From positions 1-50,951 of the forward strand of contig JASJAX010000039.1 in NCBI GenBank assembly GCA_030066755.1: DNA of 50,951 nt. Reading direction: 5' to 3'. The notes beneath the pieces were generated by a model. It was not told where the DNA came from and did no database searches. It saw nothing but the letters and a program-made list of their open reading frames with translations. The stretch comes from Acidimicrobiia bacterium (GTDB lineage Bacteria > Actinomycetota > Acidimicrobiia > Spongiisociales > UBA5794). Below are positions 40,906 to 49,529 of the stretch, one piece after another. A program made the translations under genes and the position numbers. Position 1 is the first letter of the stretch; each line of letters starts with the position of its first letter.

Positions 40906-41564
40906 ACGGATTCCTTCTCTTGGGCGCTTCGTTGCGAGACGAATGCCTCGCGCATCAGTTGAACCGTGGTCTCGGTGAAGACACCTTGGCTGAAGATCTC
41001 GAGCGCAGGTGCCATGTAGGCGGTGGTTGCGGTGGGGTCCTGGCTGAAGTCGGCGGTGATGTCGACTCCGATCAATCGTTCCAGGTGCTCGTGGAGCACC
41101 AAGGCTCCCAACGACCAGATCGTGAGGATGGCTGCCCGCCCCCACTCGTGTTCGGTCGGCTTGATCATGCCGGTCTCGACGCCGGTCGCAACGTATCCGA
41201 CGGCATCACGAACGATCTCGTCCACCAGTTCGGCGACGTGTGGTGATCCGTCGACCAGGGTTCGAGCGAGGTACTTGGCGGCCGGGATTTCCCCCACCGC
41301 ACGGAAGGCGGCGGTGACGTCGAAACCGCCGCCAGACGCCATCGCTCCGCCCTTGACGTCGCGAATGATGCCGGCGACGTGCTCGTCACATGCCACTCTC
41401 AGATCCTCCTTGGAACCGAAGTGGTGGATCACGAGTCCGGGAGACACGCCGGCGGTTGCGGCAATCGTTCTGATACTGGTGCCGGCAACGCCGCGGGCGG
41501 CGAACTCCGTGATCGCTGCATCGCGGATCCGTGCGGCGGTGGTCCGATCGTCACTTGAACGCAT
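40902..41564 (-). CDS. TetR family transcriptional regulator
   Basis: A 220-residue repressor. The N-terminal HTH is seen in RIRDAAITEFAARGVAGTSIRTIAATAGVSPGLVIHHFGSKEDLRVA; the rest is a ligand-binding helical domain. Two palindromes overlapping its own promoter and start point to autoregulation of the operon with the ABC exporter; the inducer is unknown. ATG 41564 is supported by TAATGT seven bases upstream. Confidence 0.92.
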   Translation of the reverse strand: MRSSDDRTTAARIRDAAITEFAARGVAGTSIRTIAATAGVSPGLVIHHFGSKEDLRVACDEHVAGIIRDVKGGAMASGGGFDVTAAFRAVGEIPAAKYLARTLVDGSPHVAELVDEIVRDAVGYVATGVETGMIKPTEHEWGRAAILTIWSLGALVLHEHLERLIGVDITADFSQDPTATTAYMAPALEIFSQGVFTETTVQLMREAFVSQRSAQEKESV

Positions 41565-41570
41565 GTTCAA
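41555..41570 (-). promoter_or_regulatory. TetR operator 1
   Basis: TTGAAC-GCAT-GTTCAA is a perfect 16-base palindrome covering the tetR start codon. Confidence 0.75.
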
Positions 41571-41571
41571 T

Positions 41572-41577
41572 ACATTA
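41572..41577 (-). promoter_or_regulatory. -10 box TAATGT for the tetR-ABC operon
   Basis: On the minus strand TAATGT ends seven bases before ATG 41564, between and partly inside the two operators. Confidence 0.5.
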
Positions 41578-41590
41578 AACGATCGTTCAA
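41575..41590 (-). promoter_or_regulatory. TetR operator 2
   Basis: TTAAAC-GATC-GTTCAA repeats the half site of operator 1 with one mismatch. The two centres are 20 bases apart, about two helical turns, so two repressor dimers could bind the same face. Confidence 0.72.
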
Positions 41591-41652
41591 GATCGACAAT
41601 AGGGGCCTTCGTCACACGCAAGGAGGCGAGCCGATGCGTCGTGTCGGCTGGC

Positions 41653-41658
41653 TACCCT
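41653..41658 (+). promoter_or_regulatory. -10 box TACCCT for meaB
   Basis: TACCCT ends eight bases before ATG 41667. Confidence 0.5.
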
Positions 41659-41666
41659 CTGCTCGG

Positions 41667-42623
41667 ATGGCCCGGATCACCGACCCCGACCTCTTGCTGC
41701 CTCGCGCCCGCTCGGGAGACCGACGAGCTCTCGCTCGTTTGATCACCCTCGTGGAAGACGGCCGTCCGGAGGGTGACGAGGCGCTTGCGGCCGTCTATCC
41801 GAAGACGGGAACGGCATGGACGGTTGGGCTCACGGGAGCCCCGGGAGCGGGCAAGTCGACGTTGACCAACCGGCTCATCGGCCATGTGCGATCCGGTGGG
41901 ACCGAGGTTGCGACCGTCGCCGTCGACCCGTCCAGCCCGTTCACGGGAGGCGCCATCCTCGGTGATCGAGTGCGGATGCAGGACCACATCGATGATCCCG
42001 GCGTCTACATCCGGTCGATGGCGAGCCGCGGCCACCTCGGGGGAATCGCCGCGGCGACTCCCCGGGTCGTCAGCCTGCTCGACGGCATCGGGTTTCCCGA
42101 GATCCTGATCGAGACCGTCGGCGTCGGACAGGCCGAGGTAGAGATCGCAGCTTCCGCCGATACGACGCTCGTGGTGCTCAACCCGGGGTGGGGAGACAGC
42201 ATCCAGGCAGCCAAAGCCGGTCTCCTCGAGATTGGGGACGTGTTCGTCGTCAACAAGGCCGATCGACCTGGCACCAACGAGACGCTCAAGGACCTCAAGC
42301 AGATGCTCGAGCTCGGCGGGCACGGTGACTGGTGGCCGCCCGTCGTCACGACGGTGGCATCGACGGGAGAAGGTACCGACGAACTGGTTGCGGCCATCGC
42401 CGAACATCGGAACCACCTGGAGTCCTCGGGTTCCTTGGCAGCGTTGCGTGCCGATCGGGCGGTTGCCGACGTCCGCGCGGCGCTCGAGGTTCACCTGAGC
42501 GACCGTGTCCGTAACGCACTCGGCGACGACGGATGGGAGGCGGTTCGTGCCGATGTGGTCGAGCGGCGTCTCGATCCCTGGAGTGCCGCCCGTCATCTTC
42601 TCGACCGAGTGACGGCGCAGTAG
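41667..42623 (+). CDS. meaB: methylmalonyl-CoA mutase-associated GTPase MeaB
   Basis: A 318-residue P-loop GTPase that guards and reloads adenosylcobalamin on methylmalonyl-CoA mutase. Walker A is GAPGAGKSTL, followed by VAVDPSSPFTGGAILGDRVRM, IETVGVGQAEVEIA, and the base-recognition motif NKAD. Length is normal. The mutase itself is not in the window. The next gene, an enoyl-CoA hydratase, follows after 30 bases and suits a role in acyl-CoA metabolism. Confidence 0.93.
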   Translation: MARITDPDLLLPRARSGDRRALARLITLVEDGRPEGDEALAAVYPKTGTAWTVGLTGAPGAGKSTLTNRLIGHVRSGGTEVATVAVDPSSPFTGGAILGDRVRMQDHIDDPGVYIRSMASRGHLGGIAAATPRVVSLLDGIGFPEILIETVGVGQAEVEIAASADTTLVVLNPGWGDSIQAAKAGLLEIGDVFVVNKADRPGTNETLKDLKQMLELGGHGDWWPPVVTTVASTGEGTDELVAAIAEHRNHLESSGSLAALRADRAVADVRAALEVHLSDRVRNALGDDGWEAVRADVVERRLDPWSAARHLLDRVTAQ

Positions 42624-42653
42624 CCTGGCCGGGTCGAAATCCCGGGAGGAACT

Positions 42654-43424
42654 GTGAGTCTGGCCGAGTACACCGTCGAGGGTGCCGTCGCCCGCATCGC
42701 CCTGAATCGTCCGCCGGTCAACGCTCTCAATGCCGAGCTGATCGCGTCGATCGACACCGCCATCGACCAGGCGAGCGACGACACCGTTCGGGCCGTCGTC
42801 ATCCACGGAACCAAACACTTCGCAGCCGGCGCCGACATCACTCGGTTCGTCGATGCTTTCGAGAGCGAGGGGGCCAATGAGCCGATGGCGTCCGGCCTCG
42901 CCGATACCGTGCGTCGGCTCGAGCAGCTGGAGAAGCCGGTGATCGCTGCGATCACCGGGTACGCGCTCGGGGGTGGCCTCGAATTGGCAATGGGCGCCGA
43001 CTTCCGGTTCATGGCCGACGATGCAAAGGTCGGACAGCCTGAGATCCTGCTCGGCATCATCCCGGGGGCGGGCGGGACCCAGCGCCTGCAGCGCCTGATC
43101 GGGTTCCAGAGGGCCAAGGAGCTCAACATGAGCGGACGCCACGTGCCGGCCGATGAAGCCTTGGCGTTGGGCATCGTCGACCAGGTGCATCCGGCCGACG
43201 CTGTGGTCGAGGCGGCCATGACGCACGCTGCGGCGTTCGCTACGGGTCCCACGAAGGCATATGCCGCGGTGAAGCAGGCGATGGGCGAGGGTTACGGCAG
43301 GCCGATCGACGAGGCCATGGCGGCCGAGCGCGATGCGTTCAACGGGTGTTTCAGCACTGAGGACGCAAAGACCGGCATCCTGGCGTTCATCAACAAGGAG
43401 AAACCCGACTTCGTCGGGCGGTAG
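42654..43424 (+). CDS. enoyl-CoA hydratase/isomerase family protein
   Basis: A 256-residue crotonase-fold enzyme. The oxyanion hole is formed in HFAAGADITRF and GYALGGGLELAMGADFRF; both catalytic Glu positions of true hydratases are present (GGLELA and GQPEILLGIIPGAGGTQRL). It probably hydrates 2-enoyl-CoA in beta-oxidation; chain length is unknown. GTG 42654 follows GGGAGGA. Confidence 0.9.
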   Translation: MSLAEYTVEGAVARIALNRPPVNALNAELIASIDTAIDQASDDTVRAVVIHGTKHFAAGADITRFVDAFESEGANEPMASGLADTVRRLEQLEKPVIAAITGYALGGGLELAMGADFRFMADDAKVGQPEILLGIIPGAGGTQRLQRLIGFQRAKELNMSGRHVPADEALALGIVDQVHPADAVVEAAMTHAAAFATGPTKAYAAVKQAMGEGYGRPIDEAMAAERDAFNGCFSTEDAKTGILAFINKEKPDFVGR

Positions 43425-43513
43425 GCCTTCGGCCGGCCGAGGTGCCTGGACCGAGCGGCGTCGTGGTGCGGTGGTCCAAGGTTGTGCGGGTTCAGTGTTG
43501 AACGGTGGTGTTC

Positions 43514-43519
43514 TACGAT
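43514..43519 (+). promoter_or_regulatory. -10 box TACGAT for the SRPBCC gene
   Basis: TACGAT ends six bases before ATG 43526. Confidence 0.55.
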
Positions 43520-43525
43520 CTGACC

Positions 43526-43966
43526 ATGGCTCGCACTATTGAGGTTTCCGTACTGATACCTGCACCACCTGAGGTGGTGTGGGCCGACGTTGAGCAGGTG
43601 GAACGGCATTCGGAATGGATGGCAGATGCCGAGTCGATCGAGTTCATCGGCGAGCAGCAGCGTGGCGTGGGGACCCGCATGAAGGTGGCCACGAAGGTCG
43701 GTCCGCTTCGCACGATGGACATCATGGAGTTCACCGGGTGGGATCCGCCGCATCGAATGGCGATCCGCCACCAAGGCCTCGTGACCGGGGAAGGTGCCTT
43801 CACGCTCGCGGCAGAAGGGGAACGCACACGATTCACGTGGCGCGAGCAGCTGACGTTCCCCTGGTACCTCGGCGGCCCCATCACGGCGTTCTTCGCCGGG
43901 CCTGTCCTGAAGTGGATCTGGGCAAGAAACCTGAAAGGCCTCGCCGCGAGGTTCGCTGACGCGTGA
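43526..43966 (+). CDS. SRPBCC family protein
   Basis: A 146-residue START/Bet v1-fold protein, starting IEVSVLIPAPPEVVWADVEQVERHSEWM and ending with a long helix GPVLKWIWARNLKGLAARF. Ligand unknown. It is not closely similar to the SRPBCC protein at 5357-5752. Confidence 0.8.
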   Translation: MARTIEVSVLIPAPPEVVWADVEQVERHSEWMADAESIEFIGEQQRGVGTRMKVATKVGPLRTMDIMEFTGWDPPHRMAIRHQGLVTGEGAFTLAAEGERTRFTWREQLTFPWYLGGPITAFFAGPVLKWIWARNLKGLAARFADA

Positions 43967-44013
43967 TCCCTGCACGTGCCCAGATCACTGGGCGACGATG
44001 CCACGGGGTCCAG

Positions 44014-44019
44014 TAGCCT
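44014..44019 (+). promoter_or_regulatory. -10 box TAGCCT for the membrane hydrolase gene
   Basis: TAGCCT ends nine bases before ATG 44029. Confidence 0.45.
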
Positions 44020-44028
44020 CCCGCAACG

Positions 44029-45210
44029 ATGGAGAAGAAGCAGTGGGTCCCGTGGGTCAAGTGGGGAGGGATCAGCATCGTCGGGCTGGCGACGCTGGTG
44101 TTCGTCATCGTTGCGTGGGTCTTCTCCAATGCGATTCGAGACGAGGTGCTGACTCCCCGTCCGTTCGAGCCGGATCGTGATCTCCAGGTTCTCAGCCTCG
44201 GGCAGGGTCGAATCGTGCTCAACCGGACCGAGCTCTCGCAACGTGATGGAGTTTGGGGGCTCGTCGGCCCCGACGGATACGGTCAGGTCATCCAAGTCAT
44301 CGAAGTGGGCCAGGACGATGTCGAGCGAGGATTTCGCCTCCTCGAGGGTTCATTCGAGATCGGTGACGAGGTCGTCTTCGACCAGTACGCCTACGTCGCG
44401 GATCCGCTGACCGCCCACGGCACGGCATTCGAGGAAGCGCGAGTCCCCGGCGACCTCGGCGTGCTTCCGGCCTGGCTCGTGGAGGGCGATCGTGACACCT
44501 GGGTCGTGATCATCCACGGCAAAGGTCTGGACGAACGCCGCCAGGCGCTGCGGATGCTGCCTGCGCTCAACGATGCCGGGTACCCCGTGCTCGTGATCTC
44601 GTACCGCAACGACGTGGTGGCGCACGCGAGCGAGACGGGTCGGTACGGCTGGGGTTACCCGGAGTGGCGCGATCTGCAGGCCGCGCTGAAGTTCGCCGAT
44701 CTCCGGGGCGCCGAGGATTTCGTCCTGTACGGGTACTCGATGGGTGGAGCGATCACCTCGGCGTTCCTCCATGAGTCGGCGGAGTTCAGCGAGGGTCTCA
44801 CCCTTACGGATCGTGTCAGCGGCGTGATCTTCGACTCGCCGGTGCTCGATCTCGAGGCGGTGGTCGATGCCGGAGCTCGAGACCGCGGCATTCCCGGCGT
44901 CGTCACCGCTCTCGCCAAGGGGATCGCAGCCCTCCGGTTCGACATCGACTGGGATGCGCTCGACCAGATCGAGCGGGCCGATGAGTTCGATCCGGACCTC
45001 CCGATCCTGCTCTTCCACGGAATCGAGGACGGCACGGTTCCGGTCGAGAGCTCTGATGCCTTTGCAGCAGCGCTCGAGTCGGTGCAGTACCAGCGCATTG
45101 AGGGCGCCGACCACGTCTACCCGTGGAACGTCGATCCGGTCGGCTACGAACGTGCCGTGCTCGACTTCCTCGCCGATCTCGAAGCGAACGGCGACAGCGG
45201 CGAGTCCTGA
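44029..45210 (+). CDS. membrane-anchored alpha/beta hydrolase
   Basis: A 393-residue protein with one N-terminal membrane segment (residues about 13-33), a 110-residue beta-rich part, then an alpha/beta hydrolase. The nucleophile is in GYSMGGAIT, the acid in LFHGIEDGTVP and the His in EGADHVYPW. The catalytic domain most likely faces outward. Substrate unknown. Confidence 0.85.
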   Translation: MEKKQWVPWVKWGGISIVGLATLVFVIVAWVFSNAIRDEVLTPRPFEPDRDLQVLSLGQGRIVLNRTELSQRDGVWGLVGPDGYGQVIQVIEVGQDDVERGFRLLEGSFEIGDEVVFDQYAYVADPLTAHGTAFEEARVPGDLGVLPAWLVEGDRDTWVVIIHGKGLDERRQALRMLPALNDAGYPVLVISYRNDVVAHASETGRYGWGYPEWRDLQAALKFADLRGAEDFVLYGYSMGGAITSAFLHESAEFSEGLTLTDRVSGVIFDSPVLDLEAVVDAGARDRGIPGVVTALAKGIAALRFDIDWDALDQIERADEFDPDLPILLFHGIEDGTVPVESSDAFAAALESVQYQRIEGADHVYPWNVDPVGYERAVLDFLADLEANGDSGES

Positions 45211-45214
45211 CCCG

Positions 45215-45469
45215 CTACTCGGACAGCGCCGACCGAATCGTTCGGAGCGACGGATTGACCAAGGCCCGATCGCCGACGACCACCGTGGGCACGGTCTCGT
45301 TCCCATTGGCGACGGATCGAACAAAGGCACGCGCCGCGTCGTCTTCCCATATGTTCACCGTCCGATAGATGAGATCGGTCGCTTCGAGCCGATGGAGCAG
45401 TGCCGAGCAGAACATGCATCCGGGTCTCCAGAACACGGTGATCGGTGGCTGCGGATGCGGGGTGGACAT
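45215..45469 (-). CDS. glutaredoxin-like protein (mycoredoxin type)
   Basis: An 84-residue thioredoxin-fold protein with active site CMFC in WRPGCMFCSALLHRL and the cis-Pro segment ETVPTVVVGDRALVNPS. In actinobacteria such proteins reduce mycothiol mixed disulphides; that partner is inferred. ATG 45469 is chosen because the fold begins right after it; it follows the stop of the upstream anchored-protein gene by four bases. Confidence 0.87.
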   Translation of the reverse strand: MSTPHPQPPITVFWRPGCMFCSALLHRLEATDLIYRTVNIWEDDAARAFVRSVANGNETVPTVVVGDRALVNPSLRTIRSALSE

Positions 45470-45473
45470 CCCG

Positions 45474-46454
45474 CTAGGACTCGAAGCTCGGAACCGGTAT
45501 CTCTGCCGCGGCCGGGGCGGTGACGGTGAGTCGTACCGACCAGAAGGCAAATGCGCGGGCGATCGCCGTTCCGTCTGCCGCCGTCGGTCCCGAGAGTTCG
45601 ATCCGACCCTCCGGTGCTGCCGTCTGAGGATCGAAGAAGAAGCGGTCGATGCGGTCGATGGGGATCATCACTCTGGGTTGGCCGTCGAAGCTTCCTTCTT
45701 CGATGGCGATCTCGAGCGACACGACACCGGCCGCAGCTCCGCCCACGAGCGACCACTCGGCGACACCGCCGGTTTCGCTCAACTCGAGGGACTCGACGAT
45801 GAGCTGGTTTCCATCGCCGAGGTCGAGCAACGTCGGCTCCGGCATCGCCCAGGGCAGTGCAGACAGCTCCAGCTCCTGCGTTGCGTTCGTTCCCTGATTG
45901 AACCAACGCTCCGACAGGCGAAGCGCAACCAGGTCCTCGATCGCAACAGCGGCCGGATCGAACAGTGCGGTCACGACACCGGGCGTCGCCGGATCGACGA
46001 CTTGTCCGCGGGCGGCGACCGTCGAGCCATCACGTAGAACCGCAGCCCATCGGCCTCCGGTGAACGGGGTACTCGCTTCCGCATCGACGCGCCGCGTCAC
46101 CGCAGAGGACATCGTCACCGCCAAGTCATCCCCGGACTCGCCGATCCGTTCCACCCGGACGGCCACGGCGTCGTCGACCGGCGTGAAGCCCGGAGGGAAC
46201 GTGTCGCTGAGGTCGGCCGTCGTGGTCGGGGGAGCAAGCGTGGTCGCCGGTGCAGTGTCGTCGACGGGTTCATCGGACCTGCCCAGGGCAAACCCGATCA
46301 ACACGACGGCGGCCCCGATGACCAACGCCACGATCATTCCCCACGGTGCGGGGCGTGGCGTGCGAGGGTCGTCTTTCTCGCGAGGCTCCGGGGCGTCGCT
46401 GAGCGGCGTTGCCAGAAGCTCGGCGAGGGCCTTGGACCGTTCCTGGTCGGTCAT
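45474..46454 (-). CDS. membrane-anchored protein of unknown function
   Basis: A 326-residue protein with a 40-residue cytoplasmic start, one membrane segment (IVALVIGAAVVLIGFAL, residues about 40-57), a Thr/Ala/Pro linker, and a beta-rich outer domain with no family I recognise. Its ATG overlaps the stop of the upstream gene by four bases. The DRIDRFFFDP motif and repeated beta strands suggest an immunoglobulin-like fold, but this is a guess. Confidence 0.7.
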   Translation of the reverse strand: MTDQERSKALAELLATPLSDAPEPREKDDPRTPRPAPWGMIVALVIGAAVVLIGFALGRSDEPVDDTAPATTLAPPTTTADLSDTFPPGFTPVDDAVAVRVERIGESGDDLAVTMSSAVTRRVDAEASTPFTGGRWAAVLRDGSTVAARGQVVDPATPGVVTALFDPAAVAIEDLVALRLSERWFNQGTNATQELELSALPWAMPEPTLLDLGDGNQLIVESLELSETGGVAEWSLVGGAAAGVVSLEIAIEEGSFDGQPRVMIPIDRIDRFFFDPQTAAPEGRIELSGPTAADGTAIARAFAFWSVRLTVTAPAAAEIPVPSFES

Positions 46455-47248
46455 CGGGTGCCCTCACTTCGGTAGACCACGATGATCTCATCGCGGGGGA
46501 CCCAGGGCCGAGCGACCACCCGCAAGGGAACCGGGTCCGGGACAGGATCCTCGGTGACCGATAACGATGGGAAGAACGTACTCGTGCCGGTCGTACTGAC
46601 GTCCAGGGTGTCCTGCCAGCCAATCCCTCCGCTCACGATGAGCGGTCCGGTGAACTCGCGCCCTTGGAACCCGCGGTTGAATCCCGTGTCGATGCTGAAG
46701 TAGAGCAGCGCGCCGACCGTCTCCTCGAGGATTCGATCGACCTGGATCCGGGTCCCGTCGGTCAGGACGGCGCCTTCGGTGAGAGAGAGCTCGGTCTCGT
46801 AGTCCTCGTACATCCGCTGCCGCCACGTGGTGACGACGATTTCCGTGACCACCTCCTCGGCGGCACCCTCGAACCGCACCGAGCGGGCCTCGGGCGAGGA
46901 CAACGATCCGGGGTACTGCGAGCCGTCGGCCGTTGCGAGCACAAATCGTTCCGGCGCCGCCGTCACGGCCGCTCCACCGAGGCTGGTCAGGCTGTAGTCG
47001 AGTACGACCGCATTGCCGGAGGTCCGGACTTCGAGGGGAACGAGAACGGTGTTGCCGATCAGCGCCTCGCCTTCGGCAATGATGGGGACGGTAGGCGGTG
47101 ACGTTGTCGTCGTGACCTGAGGGTCATCGGCGGGCGTCTCCGCCGCAGCGCGTTCGAACCCTCCTCCAAGGAAGAGCCCAGAGGCCGCAAGGGCGGCGCC
47201 GGTGAGAGCGGCGACACCATGCCTCCATGTCACCGTGAGCTGCGGCAT
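46451..47248 (-). CDS. secreted protein of unknown function
   Basis: A 265-residue protein with an N-terminal signal segment (GVAALTGAALAASGLFLGGG) and a Thr/Pro linker, then a beta-rich domain (VLDYSLTSLGG, TEIVVTTWRQRMYEDYETELSL). It is paired with the anchored protein downstream, and both have similar layouts, so they may interact. ATG 47248 has TAGCCT seven bases upstream. Confidence 0.7.
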   Translation of the reverse strand: MPQLTVTWRHGVAALTGAALAASGLFLGGGFERAAAETPADDPQVTTTTSPPTVPIIAEGEALIGNTVLVPLEVRTSGNAVVLDYSLTSLGGAAVTAAPERFVLATADGSQYPGSLSSPEARSVRFEGAAEEVVTEIVVTTWRQRMYEDYETELSLTEGAVLTDGTRIQVDRILEETVGALLYFSIDTGFNRGFQGREFTGPLIVSGGIGWQDTLDVSTTGTSTFFPSLSVTEDPVPDPVPLRVVARPWVPRDEIIVVYRSEGTR

Positions 47249-47255
47249 AGCGACG

Positions 47256-47261
47256 AGGCTA
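47256..47261 (-). promoter_or_regulatory. -10 box TAGCCT for the secreted-protein gene pair
   Basis: On the minus strand TAGCCT ends seven bases before ATG 47248. Confidence 0.5.
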
Positions 47262-47318
47262 GCCAGGACGCTGGTGTGCGGGGTTCGCTTGGCTCCCGGC
47301 CCTGCCAAACTCCCTCCC

Positions 47319-48458
47319 ATGCGGTTCTACCTCGATCACGCAGCGACGACAGAGGTACGGGCGGTCGCGCGGGAGGCGATGCAGCCGTACCTCGGGGACA
47401 CGTTCGCCAATCCTTCCGGTGTGCACACCGCGGCACAGCGGGCGAAGAATGCAATGGAGGAGGCGAGGGAACGAGCCGCCGCGCTGCTCGGGGTGTCGCG
47501 CCCACTCGAGATCGTGTTCACCGGCGGTGGCACGGAGGCCGACAACCTGGCCGTTGCCGGAGCCGCACTCGCCGACGGCCGACGTGGTGGGGTGGTGACA
47601 ACGGCCATCGAACACGAAGCCGTGCTCGAAACCGCGACGTTTCTCCGCACACTGGGCTGCCCCGTCACGGTCGTCGGTGTCGACTCCAAGGGCAGCGTCG
47701 ATCCAGCACAGGTTGCGGCGGTGACCGATCAGGAGACCGCTGTTGTTTCGGTCATGGCCGCCAACAACGAACTCGGGACGATCGAGCCGGTTCGGGAGAT
47801 CGCCGATGCGGTGAGGGCGGAGAACGATCGGGCCCTTGTCCACACGGATGCCGTGCAGGCGTTCGTCTCCGAGGCGATCACGGTCGAGTCGACCGGTGCC
47901 GATCTCGTCGCTCTCGCTGCCCACAAGTTCGGCGGCCCCAAGGGAGTGGGCCTGCTGTACGTGCGTGACGGCATCACGCTCGAGCCGGTCATCCACGGCG
48001 GCGGGCAAGAGCTGGGCCGTCGGTCGGGGACGCACAACGTCGCCGGCATCGTCGGCATGGTGGCCGCCATGGAGGAAGCCGTCGCGATGCGTTCCCGTTT
48101 CCGCTCCGAAGTCGGCGGCGCCCGTGACCGCTTCGAGGACGAGCTGAGGCGCGCCGTACCCGACGTCGAGGTCAATGGAGATCTCGACCACCGCCTCGTG
48201 CAACACAGCCACGTTCGTATTCCCGGGATCGCCAACGAGACGCTCCTCATACGGCTCGACCAGGCCGGCGTCGCAGCCGCGGCAGGTTCGGCGTGCCAGT
48301 CGGGTGCAATCGAGATCTCGCACGTGCTCGAGGCCTTGGGGTTCACTCCGGAAGCGGCCGGGGAGTGTGTCCGCTTCTCATTCGGCTGGGGGCAAACGGT
48401 CACCGACGGCGAGCTTGCTGCGAAGGCGGTCGCCGGCGTTGTGGAGGCCCTGCGATGA
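47319..48458 (+). CDS. cysteine desulfurase (NifS/IscS family)
   Basis: A 379-residue PLP enzyme that takes sulfur from cysteine as a persulfide. Motifs: YLDHAATTEV, FTGGGTEADNLAV, VHTDAVQAF, the PLP Lys203 in AAHKFGGPKGVGLL and the catalytic Cys in AAGSACQSGAIE. Its stop overlaps the ATG of mnmA by four bases, so it probably supplies sulfur for tRNA thiolation, and perhaps for iron-sulfur clusters too. Confidence 0.94.
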   Translation: MRFYLDHAATTEVRAVAREAMQPYLGDTFANPSGVHTAAQRAKNAMEEARERAAALLGVSRPLEIVFTGGGTEADNLAVAGAALADGRRGGVVTTAIEHEAVLETATFLRTLGCPVTVVGVDSKGSVDPAQVAAVTDQETAVVSVMAANNELGTIEPVREIADAVRAENDRALVHTDAVQAFVSEAITVESTGADLVALAAHKFGGPKGVGLLYVRDGITLEPVIHGGGQELGRRSGTHNVAGIVGMVAAMEEAVAMRSRFRSEVGGARDRFEDELRRAVPDVEVNGDLDHRLVQHSHVRIPGIANETLLIRLDQAGVAAAAGSACQSGAIEISHVLEALGFTPEAAGECVRFSFGWGQTVTDGELAAKAVAGVVEALR

Positions 48459-49525
48459 CCCGGGCCCTGGTTGCGATGTCGGGCGGAGTGGACAGCTCGG
48501 TTGCTGCGGCGCTGATGCTCGAAGCCGGCTATGACGTCGTCGGCGTCACGCTCAAGCAGTGGGAAGGACCGGGCGGTGAGATGCCGGTGGCCGGGTGCTG
48601 CACCGTCGGCGACGCCGAGGATGCACGTCGCGCCGCCGCGCAACTCGACGTGCCCTACTACGTGCTCGACTATGTCGATGAGTTCCGCACCGAGGTGGTC
48701 GATCGGTTCGGGGCGTCGTACGCCGCCGGCAAGACCCCGAACCCGTGTATCGAGTGCAACCGGCGAGTGCGCTTCAAGGCACTGCTCGAACGAACTGACG
48801 AACTGGGCTGTGACGTGCTCGTCACGGGGCACCACGCCCGAATCCGCACCGACGCCGACGGGTCCCATCACCTGCTGAAGGCGGTCGACGGCGCCAAGGA
48901 CCAGTCGTACGTGCTGCACATGCTCGATCAGGCGACGCTCGGCCGGATTCGCCTTCCGGTGGGGGAGATGCCCAAGAGCGAAGTGCGGGAACGGGCGGCT
49001 GCGCTCGGCCTCCGAACCGCTGCGAAGCCCGACAGCCAGGACCTGTGTTTCGTGGGTCACGGCAACTACCGAACCTTCATCCGGGATCACTTCCCCGACG
49101 TGGCGACACCGGGACCCATCGTGGACATGGAGGGCGAGGTGGTCGGTGCACACGACGGTGCCGTGGACTTCACCATCGGCCAACGGAAAGGCCTCGGCGT
49201 CACGTTCGGCGAGCCGCGATACGTGGTCGACGTCGATGCTCCATCGGCGACCGTGACGATCGGTCGCAAGGAGGATCTCGAGGTCGGCGGCTGTCTCGTC
49301 GACGATGTCTCCTTCATCGCCGGCAGCCCGCCCGCCGATCCGAAGGTGGAAGTGAAGGTGCGATATCGCGCCACCCCGGTCGCCGGCTCGATCCGGTTGT
49401 CGGACGGGCGATGGGAGGTCTCGTTCGATCGGCCTCAACGTGCCATCGCCCCGGGCCAATCCGCCGTGTTCTATCGCGGCGACGAGGTGTTGGGTGGCGG
49501 CACGATCGCCACCGTCGTGCGCTGA
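48455..49525 (+). CDS. mnmA: tRNA-specific 2-thiouridylase
   Basis: A 356-residue enzyme that thiolates U34 of Lys, Glu and Gln tRNAs. The PP-loop is SGGVDSSV (residues 9-16); the catalytic pair is Cys98 in NPCIECN and Cys198 in QDLCFVG. DFTIGQRKGLG is also typical. Translationally coupled to the cysteine desulfurase upstream. Confidence 0.95.
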   Translation: MTRALVAMSGGVDSSVAAALMLEAGYDVVGVTLKQWEGPGGEMPVAGCCTVGDAEDARRAAAQLDVPYYVLDYVDEFRTEVVDRFGASYAAGKTPNPCIECNRRVRFKALLERTDELGCDVLVTGHHARIRTDADGSHHLLKAVDGAKDQSYVLHMLDQATLGRIRLPVGEMPKSEVRERAAALGLRTAAKPDSQDLCFVGHGNYRTFIRDHFPDVATPGPIVDMEGEVVGAHDGAVDFTIGQRKGLGVTFGEPRYVVDVDAPSATVTIGRKEDLEVGGCLVDDVSFIAGSPPADPKVEVKVRYRATPVAGSIRLSDGRWEVSFDRPQRAIAPGQSAVFYRGDEVLGGGTIATVVR

Positions 49526-49529
49526 GCGG

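Noticed and set aside
43429-43440. Palindrome TCGGCCGGCCGA after the enoyl-CoA hydratase gene as an operator or terminator
   Set aside because: Short, pure GC-biased self-complementarity expected by chance in this base composition, with no flanking support.
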